A model generated the notes under the pieces. It saw nothing but the letters and a program-made list of their open reading frames with translations. It was not told the DNA's origin and made no database searches. The position numbers and the translations under genes are program-made. Below are positions 23,336 to 31,341 of a stretch of DNA of 49,586 nt, piece by piece. Source of the DNA: an uncultured Alphaproteobacteria bacterium (GTDB taxonomy: Bacteria; Pseudomonadota; Alphaproteobacteria; HIMB59; GCA-002718135); assembly GCA_902588745.1 (NCBI GenBank), contig CACIQI010000011.1, positions 1 through 49,586 of the forward strand. The letters are read 5' to 3'. How positions within the stretch are numbered: position 1 is the stretch's first letter; each line of letters starts with the position of its first letter.

Positions 23336-25788
23336 GAAGTTACAGTTCTCAGAGCTGTATCTAAAAAAGTTTTAGGAATATAAAAATTAAAAAAAGCTCT
23401 TTCTTTCCATTCAAATTCTTCATCTGAAGTATTTCTTTTTATGTCTAGTAGGTAGGCTTGAAGTGTAGGTATCTTCTTAGGTTTAGTATCATAAGTTTCG
23501 CCTTTTAAAAATTCATAATGTAAATATCTATCTCCTGGAAAATGTTTTATAGATGTAATTCCATCTTGTTTAAAATGTGTTGATGGTCCTTGCCATATAT
23601 TAACAATTTCTTTTGCCTTATTTCCTGTAAGCGATCTTTTTTTTCGAAATTCTCTATTCATAATAATTATTGGGCAGATTATATCATCTGCATTTTTATT
23701 TTTCTCAATGTAACTTTCTACTAGCATTAAAATATTGTTATAATTTGAGATATCATTTGGATGACTTCTAATTTTTGTTATAATTTTCTCGAATACTTCT
23801 CTTAATCCAATATTTAAAATAATTTTATCTTCACTCTCCCATTCAAAGTTCCTAAAATTATTATTTGGATCGAGTAGTTTTGTTGAAGTTAATTTATCTA
23901 ATGTTAAATAAATTTCTCGATTAATATTTAATACATCAGGATCTTTGATTTTATGTGAATGAGCTTGTTTGGCATAATCTTTATTAAAAGTTTCAACATT
24001 TGCTCTAAAAATATATTGTCTAGTAAGTCTGTATCTTTCATTAAGAAAAAATCTTCTACTCATTTCTTTTGCATTCTTTCCAGTCTTAGAAAATTTTTCA
24101 ATGTCATCAAGTAAATTTTCTTCCATCTTTACATAATCTTTAAAAAAATCTTGATGTTGCTTGGTCATATATATTTGTATTAAATCTTCATATCGTGAGT
24201 GATACCCAAAAAATCTAGCCTGTTGCTGTATAGTATCTGATTGTCTGGTTCCAAGACCTCTACATAAATATGATACTGTTAAACCTTCTATAGTAAAACC
24301 TCTTTCAATCCCAACTCCTCCGACTATAATTCTAGCATATCCATTATTCCAATCAACAGGTTCAATACTATTCATTCGAGAATTCAATTCTATTGGAGGT
24401 TCCATTAATCCTAAAGTTCTAAGAATTTTAAGTTCAGCAAAATCAGGTATATCGTTGTTAGAATATTCTTTTAATTCATCATATGCATCTTTATATTTTT
24501 TTAATTCTTCATCTTTATAAACATCATCTTTTAATGCTTCACTAGAACTATCTAAAACTGCATTTATGAATTTTAAAAATTTTACATGTGAATTTTGAGA
24601 AATATCGGGATGAACCATCATGGATCTGTTCTTTTTTGGGTCGTGATGTTCTTTAAAATGATATCCAATTGATGCTCCAATTATAAATACTCTTATTGCA
24701 CGATCTAAAGATGAAGGTCTTTTGTTATTATGTGTTAAATCGTCTATTTCTTTCTGATCAATCTTTTTAACATGTTTTTTATTTTTATTCTCGTTATCAA
24801 AATAAAATTTACCTCCCCTATAATCAGAGCCTATATTGAGTACCTTTATAAAATTAGCACTCAAAGTATCCATTAAATCTATTAATAATAAACCTTGAGG
24901 TGTTGCTGTATAAGAGAGAAAACTATGATGTTCGCATAATTTTCTTAAATTTTTAATTTCTCTGTTTGTAGCACTAGAAGGAGATTCAGTTATTATTTGA
25001 TCTCCAACTCTAATATCATCTGTAATTTTATTTATTCTCTTAAGTAAATTTTCATCTACATTAAAATCTGCAGCAATTGACTCGATCGTGTCACCCTCTT
25101 TTACTTCATATATATCATTATTCTGTATTGCTAAATTTCTAATTTTATCTTGCTTAAGATTAACTGTATTATTTGGGGAGTGTTGATCGCCTTCATCATC
25201 TATAATTAAAGTAGGTATCTCACTAAAATCAATACCTTCATTCTTTGCATGATTTATTATTTCAGAGATTTTATTAATTCTATAGGTATTTTTCATTGAA
25301 ACAATTATTACAGTTTGTTCATCTCCTTCCTCAAAAGTGCCATTTCTCTCCCAAGTTTCAAATTTTTTGAGCATAGTTTTAGCATCATTATATGTATCTT
25401 GTTTTTCATCTGTTATTCTAATATGACTGTATCCATATATGTCTAACGACTTTTCTAATCTCTCTCTAGTTTGATCAGCTAAATTTTGAGTTATACCAGA
25501 TAGTATTATTATTAATTTGTATCCATTATCTTTAGCCATAGCAGATAAAGCTTCCATAGAAGAAGTTTTACCACTTTGTATTTTGCCTACTACTAAACCT
25601 GTATGATCAAAATTTGTTTTTGTATTAATATTTGGATTACCACAATTTGATAAAATAAATTTTGTTTCATCTCTTATTTTTTCAAAATCTTTTTTTTCTT
25701 GTGACTCAATATAAGCATTAAAAAAACGACCATTTGTTTTAACTGTCCAAATATCTTTCTCAGCTAAAATTTCAGTTGTTTCATTCAT
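23326..25788 (-). CDS. Z1-domain superfamily II ATPase/helicase-like protein with LysM-like insertion
   Basis: The 820-residue protein has Walker A GKIQSGKTSS (68-77), Walker B LIIDDEGDQHSP (194-205), a SYTATPQ motif III-like element (292-298) and the Z1 region with VGGVGIERGFTIEGLTVSYL and an arginine-rich QARFFGYHSRYEDL stretch (about 485-555). This is the Z1 family known from MORC/MutL-type restriction systems, thought to move or remodel DNA. Between Walker B and motif III, residues about 226-268 read as a LysM domain (YEVKEGDTIESIAADFNVD, then RINKI and VGDQII). LysM normally binds cell-wall sugars outside the cell, so its place inside a cytoplasmic ATPase is odd. It is two bases from the upstream GHKL ATPase gene. 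Confidence 0.9.
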   Translation of the reverse strand: MNETTEILAEKDIWTVKTNGRFFNAYIESQEKKDFEKIRDETKFILSNCGNPNINTKTNFDHTGLVVGKIQSGKTSSMEALSAMAKDNGYKLIIILSGITQNLADQTRERLEKSLDIYGYSHIRITDEKQDTYNDAKTMLKKFETWERNGTFEEGDEQTVIIVSMKNTYRINKISEIINHAKNEGIDFSEIPTLIIDDEGDQHSPNNTVNLKQDKIRNLAIQNNDIYEVKEGDTIESIAADFNVDENLLKRINKITDDIRVGDQIITESPSSATNREIKNLRKLCEHHSFLSYTATPQGLLLIDLMDTLSANFIKVLNIGSDYRGGKFYFDNENKNKKHVKKIDQKEIDDLTHNNKRPSSLDRAIRVFIIGASIGYHFKEHHDPKKNRSMMVHPDISQNSHVKFLKFINAVLDSSSEALKDDVYKDEELKKYKDAYDELKEYSNNDIPDFAELKILRTLGLMEPPIELNSRMNSIEPVDWNNGYARIIVGGVGIERGFTIEGLTVSYLCRGLGTRQSDTIQQQARFFGYHSRYEDLIQIYMTKQHQDFFKDYVKMEENLLDDIEKFSKTGKNAKEMSRRFFLNERYRLTRQYIFRANVETFNKDYAKQAHSHKIKDPDVLNINREIYLTLDKLTSTKLLDPNNNFRNFEWESEDKIILNIGLREVFEKIITKIRSHPNDISNYNNILMLVESYIEKNKNADDIICPIIIMNREFRKKRSLTGNKAKEIVNIWQGPSTHFKQDGITSIKHFPGDRYLHYEFLKGETYDTKPKKIPTLQAYLLDIKRNTSDEEFEWKERAFFNFYIPKTFLDTALRTVTSWN

Positions 25789-25790
25789 AA

Positions 25791-27386
25791 TTAGTAAGGT
25801 GCTGGATTAGTTCTTAAAATTTCATTGAGTAAATTTCTTATAGCCGCTGGATTTTCTTCACCTTCAGTTTTTAATACACCTTCAGCAAAACTCATCCATA
25901 TAGCTAGAGATAATATACCTCTAAGTTCCTCTGAGTCTTTTGTAAAGTAGTTTGTAAATTTATGATTCATATTTACAACACATTGAACTTTATACTTGGC
26001 AGTATCAATTTGACTTACTTGAAGCCATTTTGATGTAGGATCTGCATCGTGAGACAATATTACTTCTATTTGCCAAATATTTCCTTTGATTTTAGTTTCA
26101 GTTGAAAATTGTTTTTTTTTGCCTTTTACTTTTATTAATTTATTTGGAGTAGGGTTATTTTTTGGAAAATTATATTTTTCAATAGTTTTAGCTACTTTTT
26201 CTGTATTTGCTAAAACATTTGGAACTACTTCCTCAGATTTAGTATTTTCCTCTCTAATTTGTTTTTTCTTTTTTTCAAATTTTCTAGGCTGGTAATTTTC
26301 TGCCATATCTAACAAAGAATATTTTCCTTTGAAATATGGTTTTTTTAATTCATCTTTTATAATAGAATTTATTGCATCCTCTTCACCATCCCATTTAAAA
26401 CCATCTTTTGTGTGTGTAACATTAAAATTTTCATAATGTAATTCTCCAAATATTCTTAAAAATTTTGTTCCACCTGGCTGGCCAAAAATAATGTGAGGTC
26501 TATATTTCTCATCACCAGAACCTATAATTAGTCTTTTTCTTCTAAACAATGAAAGACCTGAATATATTTGACTTCCCTCTTCTCTTAATCCTATCCATCC
26601 ATGTATTTGCTGATTACTCCCAACATCTAAATTAATTTTTTGTTTCCAATATATTTTAGGTATTTGTATATCTTGTTCTAAATTTTCATACCATGCAGTA
26701 TTTAGAACTTTATCTGGTTTGTATTTTAATAACTCCTCATTAAAATATATATTTAAATCATCTCTTTCCATAAGAACTCTGTAAATAGAAGAAAGATGGC
26801 TTTTTATTTTCTCTATAGTTTTACCTTTGGGAGTTTTATACAATTTTTTTAAAGTTAATGTTGTTCCATGCTCTTTTGCTTTCTTTTGAAATCTTTTAAT
26901 ATTTAATGAAGTTAAGTTATCTATTCTAACTTTTTCAACATCAAATATAATTTTTTTTTCTTCATCCTCGCCTAGGGGCATAGTTTCTACTTCCCACAAA
27001 GGAGAAAAACAGCAGGCAGCATTTTTCATTCCCATACCAAACTCACTTAAACCTGTTGCATCAGAAGGCGCACTTGCAGGTCTAAAAGCTCTTGGAAAAT
27101 CTTTTTGTGTAATCCCTCCTGCATTGTCTTGAATAGTAATTGTATTTCTTGATATATTAATAAATATTTTACACTTTATATTTGGATTAATTTTTTTTAA
27201 TTCAGAATTTATTTTTTTTGAATAAAAACTTTGAATTGAATTATCTATAAATTCAGCAAGTGCAAACCATGGCTTATAATCTAGATTTTTTAAAACGGAG
27301 TAAATTCCTTGTCCCGGAGTTATGTCTACATCTCCGCATGTACATTCGTATGAATTACATTCTAAACATTTATCTATTTTTGACAT
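25791..27386 (-). CDS. MORC/MutL-like GHKL ATPase of restriction-modification system
   Basis: The 531-residue protein has the three GHKL ATPase motifs: ALAEFIDNSIQSF with Glu45 and Asn49, DNAGG (87-91) and ATGLSEFGMGMKNA (110-123). A cysteine cluster at the start (Cys7, 10, 15 and 17) could form a small zinc site. The region after the ATPase (about 200-370) resembles the S5-like transducer, and a basic linker (370-425) leads to a C-terminal domain. Homologues are the bacterial MORC-like proteins encoded with cytosine methyltransferases and Z1 proteins; they are thought to clamp DNA in an ATP-dependent way. It follows the methyltransferase gene by 39 bases. Confidence 0.9.
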   Translation of the reverse strand: MSKIDKCLECNSYECTCGDVDITPGQGIYSVLKNLDYKPWFALAEFIDNSIQSFYSKKINSELKKINPNIKCKIFINISRNTITIQDNAGGITQKDFPRAFRPASAPSDATGLSEFGMGMKNAACCFSPLWEVETMPLGEDEEKKIIFDVEKVRIDNLTSLNIKRFQKKAKEHGTTLTLKKLYKTPKGKTIEKIKSHLSSIYRVLMERDDLNIYFNEELLKYKPDKVLNTAWYENLEQDIQIPKIYWKQKINLDVGSNQQIHGWIGLREEGSQIYSGLSLFRRKRLIIGSGDEKYRPHIIFGQPGGTKFLRIFGELHYENFNVTHTKDGFKWDGEEDAINSIIKDELKKPYFKGKYSLLDMAENYQPRKFEKKKKQIREENTKSEEVVPNVLANTEKVAKTIEKYNFPKNNPTPNKLIKVKGKKKQFSTETKIKGNIWQIEVILSHDADPTSKWLQVSQIDTAKYKVQCVVNMNHKFTNYFTKDSEELRGILSLAIWMSFAEGVLKTEGEENPAAIRNLLNEILRTNPAPY

Positions 27387-27425
27387 ATTTTTTTAATATT
27401 TCATAATTTAATAATAAAATTAAAA

Positions 27426-28847
27426 TTAAAACAATCTCAAATTTTGATATCTAGGTAATATTCTGTAAAGATCTTTATCTAGTTTTTTATTTAAAAAAGT
27501 TTCTGATATTTTTTCTACTACATCAGCATTAACTGCATTTCCAATAGCCTTAAACGCCCTCTCCCATCCCCTGCTTTTCATTGTATTGATTATTCTTTTT
27601 TCTTTGAAACCTTGAATTTTTAAACATTCCTCAATTGATAAATATCTATCTAGCATTGGAATATAGGGTAATTGTGTAACTGCTGCGTGAATTAGAGTTG
27701 GGGCTGCATTCATTCTTTTAACTCTAACACCTGATCCTCTAAAAGAAATGACTTTGTCTTTTAAGGTGTATTTTTCACCAAAACAATTCCACTCAAATTT
27801 TCTATGTGTTGGCTCTTTAAACATTTGAAGTTTATTAAATTTGTATTTTTTTAACCAAGGATCAATCCATTTTTTATTTCTTTTATAAAAATCTCTATTT
27901 CTTTTTATAAATATTTTTTTCCATTCAGGAAATTCATAACTTTCTTCTATACTTTCATTCCTGGATCGACTGTAAGTTGCATAAGGAGGTAGTAACTCGT
28001 CAAATATTTCTTCTTTACTTTTATTTTTTAAACTTACTCCAAGAGTACCTTTATATTTTTGTAATTTTTTTAAACTAAATTTTCTAGGCGCTTCTTCTTC
28101 AAAAGGATATGTCGCACCAAATTCAGCTATCCATAAAGGATTATACAGTGTTTCATTTTTAGGAATTCTTTTTAAAAAATCTTCCCAATATTTTAAAAGT
28201 AATTTTTTCTCTTTAGATAATATTCTTGGTCTATAGGGATTTTTTATAAAATATTTTTTTAAATTAGTAGTTGGTTTTCGATCTTTCATGTTGTTTTGTA
28301 ATTTTGGCCACTTAATCATTGGCTGATCATTTTTTCCATTTTTTTTAATTGCTAATATATACAAACGTAATCTTGTTTGAGGAATGCCAAATTGTATTGG
28401 CGAAATTTGATCTTCTTCAACATAATAACCTTCTTCTTCAAGTTGATTTTTCATAAATCCATATGTTTTGCCTTTATTATGGTTGTATAAATTTGGAACA
28501 TTTTCTAACATTAAATATTTGGGTTTATGTGCTTGAACAAACTTCATAATATAAGAAAACATACTTCCTGCTATTTTATGATCAAAACCACTTTGTGTTC
28601 CAGCTTTAGAAAATGGCTGACAAGGAAATCCAGCGCATAGAAGATCATAATTTAATTTCTTAATTTTTTTGAGATCAGCTTTAATGATATCGTGATCAAC
28701 ATAATTTGTCTTAAAATTTGATCTATAAATTTCATTTAAATGTTTATCAATTTCACATGCGTAAACACATTTATGACCTAAACGTTCAAGACCAATATGA
28801 AAGCCTCCTAAGCCAGCAAATAGATCAATAAACTTTAATTTTGCCAT
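27426..28847 (-). CDS. DNA (cytosine-5) methyltransferase
   Basis: The 473-residue enzyme carries the C5 methyltransferase motifs in order: I FIDLFAGLGGFHIGLERLG (6-24), IV with catalytic Cys76 in AGFPCQPFSKAG, VI ENVPNL (115-120), VIII FGIPQTRLRLYIL (about 152-164), a long variable target-recognition region (about 200-400), IX-like YLSIEECLKIQGF and X AFKAIGNAVNADVV near the C-terminus. It should methylate host sites to protect them from the linked nuclease complex. The target cannot be read from the sequence; the recognition region is longer than in small Dcm enzymes. It lies five bases after the Cas4-like gene. Confidence 0.93.
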   Translation of the reverse strand: MAKLKFIDLFAGLGGFHIGLERLGHKCVYACEIDKHLNEIYRSNFKTNYVDHDIIKADLKKIKKLNYDLLCAGFPCQPFSKAGTQSGFDHKIAGSMFSYIMKFVQAHKPKYLMLENVPNLYNHNKGKTYGFMKNQLEEEGYYVEEDQISPIQFGIPQTRLRLYILAIKKNGKNDQPMIKWPKLQNNMKDRKPTTNLKKYFIKNPYRPRILSKEKKLLLKYWEDFLKRIPKNETLYNPLWIAEFGATYPFEEEAPRKFSLKKLQKYKGTLGVSLKNKSKEEIFDELLPPYATYSRSRNESIEESYEFPEWKKIFIKRNRDFYKRNKKWIDPWLKKYKFNKLQMFKEPTHRKFEWNCFGEKYTLKDKVISFRGSGVRVKRMNAAPTLIHAAVTQLPYIPMLDRYLSIEECLKIQGFKEKRIINTMKSRGWERAFKAIGNAVNADVVEKISETFLNKKLDKDLYRILPRYQNLRLF

Positions 28848-28852
28848 ATTAA

Positions 28853-29617
28853 CTAGACACCAGAGTTACGATATAAACAATGCTTGCAGTTAGGATTTTG
28901 ATCTGGAACCTTATCATTATCTAATGTTTTTTTAATATTTAAAATTGTTTTATCAACCCAAGAATAGTCTCCTTCATAGGATAAAATATCAATTTTAAAT
29001 TTTAACTCTTCATTAAAGTTTTCTATATTTTTATAATATGCACTACAAAAAACAAAATAGGCAGTTGTAGAAACATCAAAGCCATTTTTATTAAACAGCC
29101 ATTGATAAAATTCAACTTGTTTCTTATACCAATATTTATGAGGAGCCCCCTTCTCATCTAATGAGGCATTTAGAGGTTCATTTGTTTTTTTATCATATGA
29201 TACTGTTGTACTTTTATAATCAGCAATAAAAATTTTACCATTATTGTCAGTCCAACAATCATCTATTGCACCGTATAATAAAAAATTAGTATCGGTATCG
29301 TGATACTTTATTCCTTTGCGATTATTTTGCCAATCTTCAATTTCATCATGTTTATAGGGAATTAAATCTATTCCATGTTCTTTACAGTATGGGTGTACAG
29401 TTTGTGTTTTTCTATATTTATCAAATTCATTTTTAAGTAATTTATCCAAAGCTGTTGGAATATATGACATTGGTCCCGATGGACGGGCAATACGGTATTT
29501 TTCTGAACGATCAATATAAAAACAACGTGGACATTGTAAAAATAAATCAACCTTGCTTCGACTAAGCTCAAAAGATTCATTCTGACCGGTAATATAAAGT
29601 GATTTTTTTTTTGCCAT
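28853..29617 (-). CDS. Cas4/RecB-like PD-(D/E)XK nuclease with cysteine cluster
   Basis: This 254-residue protein has the RecB/Cas4 nuclease signature: Asp119 in LLYGAIDDCW, the D-x-K pair Asp133/Lys135 in IFIADYKSTT and the QxxxY motif KKQVEFYQWLF (166-176). Cys29 and Cys32 near the start (FLQCPRCFY) and Cys244 and Cys247 near the end (NCKHCLYR) match the four-cysteine iron-sulphur arrangement of Cas4 and AddB-type nucleases. There are no CRISPR repeats or cas1/cas2 genes in the window, so it most likely serves the restriction system as the first gene of the operon. It may process DNA ends. The start at 29617 faces the divergent 170-residue gene. Confidence 0.85.
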   Translation of the reverse strand: MAKKKSLYITGQNESFELSRSKVDLFLQCPRCFYIDRSEKYRIARPSGPMSYIPTALDKLLKNEFDKYRKTQTVHPYCKEHGIDLIPYKHDEIEDWQNNRKGIKYHDTDTNFLLYGAIDDCWTDNNGKIFIADYKSTTVSYDKKTNEPLNASLDEKGAPHKYWYKKQVEFYQWLFNKNGFDVSTTAYFVFCSAYYKNIENFNEELKFKIDILSYEGDYSWVDKTILNIKKTLDNDKVPDQNPNCKHCLYRNSGV

Positions 29618-29631
29618 TAATTATAATTTCT

Positions 29632-29652
29632 ATACATTTAAAATAAATGTAT
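29632..29652. promoter_or_regulatory. Perfect inverted repeat in divergent promoter region (candidate operator)
   Basis: ATACATTTA, a three-base centre AAA, then TAAATGTAT: a perfect 9-bp palindrome centred between the starts at 29617 and 29696. Its length and position fit an operator for a dimeric regulator controlling the restriction operon or the divergent gene. The low GC of the region makes chance palindromes more common, so the call is tentative. Confidence 0.45.
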
Positions 29653-29695
29653 CAACATACTTATCAGTTATCTCATTCATAAAAGTAGCTAATTT

Positions 29696-30208
29696 ATGAA
29701 TATTGAAAAGTTAATAAATTCTCTGCAAAATAAAGATGATAATCAAATTTCTAGGATATTTAATAATGCAATAGATATTATATCAAATGATAAACCTCAA
29801 AAAGAGGATGCGCTTAAAACAATAAATGCAATTAAGATTGAATGGAAAAGAAGATTAGAATTATTTAAATTGGGAAAATATAAAACTACCTCTCCCAAAC
29901 TAGGCATGCTAGGTTTTCTCGGATATCATGTTGGTCATCAAGGTGAGCCAAAAAAAAGAAGAAGATATTTGATTGACTGGATTATGAGTAATGATTTGCC
30001 GCTAGTACAGTCTCCAACTTATTTATTAGAGTGGGATAAACCCAAAAGTATAAAGAGATATAAAAAATTCCATAGAGTGTTGCAAGGTTTAATAACTTCA
30101 AATGAAAATCGTAAAGATATTGAATATAGAGATTTTGATAAAGCAATTATGGAATGGAAAGACGATTTAGAATATCTTGAAAATAAATGGATGAATAAAT
30201 CTATTTAA
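29696..30208 (+). CDS. 170-residue protein of unknown function, divergent from the restriction operon
   Basis: No family name is recognised. The protein has a helical acidic N-terminus (1-55), then a compact conserved-looking core: GMLGFLGYHVGHQGEPKKRR (about 70-89), YLIDWIMSNDLPLVQSPTYL, EWDKPKSIKRYKKFHRVLQG, and a C-terminal helix ending WKDDLEYLENKW. The strongly basic centre (KKRRR) could bind DNA or RNA. It is 78 bases from the divergent Cas4-like start with a palindrome between, so it could regulate or belong to the restriction system. No clear helix-turn-helix is seen. Possible start codons and weak ribosome site do not help. Confidence 0.65.
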   Translation: MNIEKLINSLQNKDDNQISRIFNNAIDIISNDKPQKEDALKTINAIKIEWKRRLELFKLGKYKTTSPKLGMLGFLGYHVGHQGEPKKRRRYLIDWIMSNDLPLVQSPTYLLEWDKPKSIKRYKKFHRVLQGLITSNENRKDIEYRDFDKAIMEWKDDLEYLENKWMNKSI

Positions 30209-30218
30209 TCTAATTTTA

Positions 30219-30240
30219 TGAGAGGCACGAAGACCTCTCA
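30219..30240. terminator. GC-rich hairpin between convergent genes
   Basis: A 7-bp stem TGAGAGG with CCTCTCA and an 8-base loop sits 11 bases after the 170-residue gene stop and before the convergent stop at 30249. It stands out from the AT-rich surroundings, but no T-run follows directly on the plus strand. Confidence 0.5.
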
Positions 30241-30248
30241 CATTTCAA

Positions 30249-30437
30249 TTATTTTTTAATTTTAAAACCTTGTTCTTCCAAAATTTTAACTAATCTTTCA
30301 AGTTGTTTTTCTCTTGGTAGATCAAAAAAATTATTATCAACTTTCTTAAAAAAAATATTTTTAATACCCTCTTTTTTTTCTCGTTGATTAATAAAATCTC
30401 TAATAGATTTTGCAAAATATAATTTAAATTTGAACAT
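30249..30437 (-). CDS. 62-residue basic protein of unknown function
   Basis: This short gene has a very good Shine-Dalgarno (aaggagatata before the ATG) that supports translation. The product is basic and helical, with FKLYFAKSIRDFINQREKK at the start and LPREKQLERLVKILEEQGFKIKK at the end; the latter resembles a small helix-loop segment. No family is recognised. It stands alone between two hairpins or gaps. Confidence 0.6.
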   Translation of the reverse strand: MFKFKLYFAKSIRDFINQREKKEGIKNIFFKKVDNNFFDLPREKQLERLVKILEEQGFKIKK

Positions 30438-30603
30438 TATATCTCCTTTAGCGTTTTGTTTTGTGTCCCAGCAATTAGAGTATCTAAATCAGGACAGTAT
30501 TATTTTAACACATATGATATTTTTTTGAATATTTTAATGAGTAATTTGGTTATTTTTTTAATTATGTAGTAAGGAATTAAACCAAATATTATTAACTCTG
30601 TGA

Positions 30604-30918
30604 TCATCGATATTTAATTAAATTTGAGATTATGTAAATTATTAGAGGACAAACAAAGAAAACACCAATCATGCCAATTAAAATCAAAATATATTCCCAA
30701 TCTTTTGGCTCTCCCATATAATTTGCAATGCACTTATCTTGGAGCGTTCCATATTGAGTAGCGTAAACATCTTCATTACTAATATCTTTACATGTTGATA
30801 CAGCGTCCTCAAATACAGGAGGATTAATTGATGAATAATAAAAGGATGGAATAGATAAAATAATTGTCCCTACTACGACTGGAGTTAGGAAAAAATAAAA
30901 CCAGAAATTATTAATCAT
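30604..30918 (-). CDS. 104-residue two-helix membrane protein
   Basis: Two hydrophobic segments (about 5-28 and 75-98) flank a polar, probably external loop with two cysteines (Cys43 and Cys63) that could form a disulphide. No family is recognised. Its start overlaps the end of the upstream membrane protein by eight bases, so the two are translated together. The 166-base gap after it (30438-30603) holds an 8-bp inverted repeat (ATTTGGTT with AACCAAAT, 30544-30587) that may form its transcript end. Confidence 0.55.
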   Translation of the reverse strand: MINNFWFYFFLTPVVVGTIILSIPSFYYSSINPPVFEDAVSTCKDISNEDVYATQYGTLQDKCIANYMGEPKDWEYILILIGMIGVFFVCPLIIYIISNLIKYR

Positions 30919-31180
30919 ACAAATGAAAATAATTTAATTTAAATGACCATGTAGATGTTACAAGGCATAGAAAAAACATGACATACAAAACTTCTTTTTG
31001 AAATTCTGGAGCTTCTTTTTTCTTAAAATGTAAATAATACAACCACGATGCTATAATTATAGAAATAAATAAGAATAATCCACTTTGTAGATATTCAAAT
31101 TCTATATTGATACTAAAAGATAAAGCTAAAACGATAAAATATGATGTTAAAAATAATATAACTCTTGATAAGGACTCCAT
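30911..31180 (-). CDS. 89-residue three-helix membrane protein
   Basis: Three hydrophobic segments (about 5-25, 33-49 and 65-80) with a basic loop (HFKKKEAPEFQKE) after the second. No family is recognised. It overlaps the downstream gene by eight bases and has no obvious ribosome site. The 161-base gap before it (31181-31341) contains AT-rich sequence, a short inverted repeat AAGAT-TTG-ATCTT and nothing else that I can support. Confidence 0.5.
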   Translation of the reverse strand: MESLSRVILFLTSYFIVLALSFSINIEFEYLQSGLFLFISIIIASWLYYLHFKKKEAPEFQKEVLYVMFFLCLVTSTWSFKLNYFHLYD

Positions 31181-31341
31181 AAAACATTTTTAATTTTCAA
31201 TTTTAACGATTTGTTGTTCAAATTATGTTGGGATTAAGATTTGATCTTACTATTGTTTCATTGATTGCTTATTTTATAAAATTCAAATTTTTACCTTATT
31301 TGAAACACGAAATTATCATTTTCATTAACTAATTATAAAAT

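Noticed and set aside
20377-30208. CRISPR array or cas operon suggested by a Cas4-like protein
   Set aside because: No direct repeats with regular spacing and no cas1 or cas2 genes were seen on either strand.
31115-31145. ACGATAA followed by TGATGTTAAA, a possible second dif-like site
   Set aside because: The spacing between the arms is four rather than six bases and it lies inside a coding region.
31225-31332. A 35-codon ORF (starting MLGLRFDLT) in the gap before 31342
   Set aside because: Very short, no ribosome site and AT-rich; one hydrophobic stretch is not enough to call a gene.
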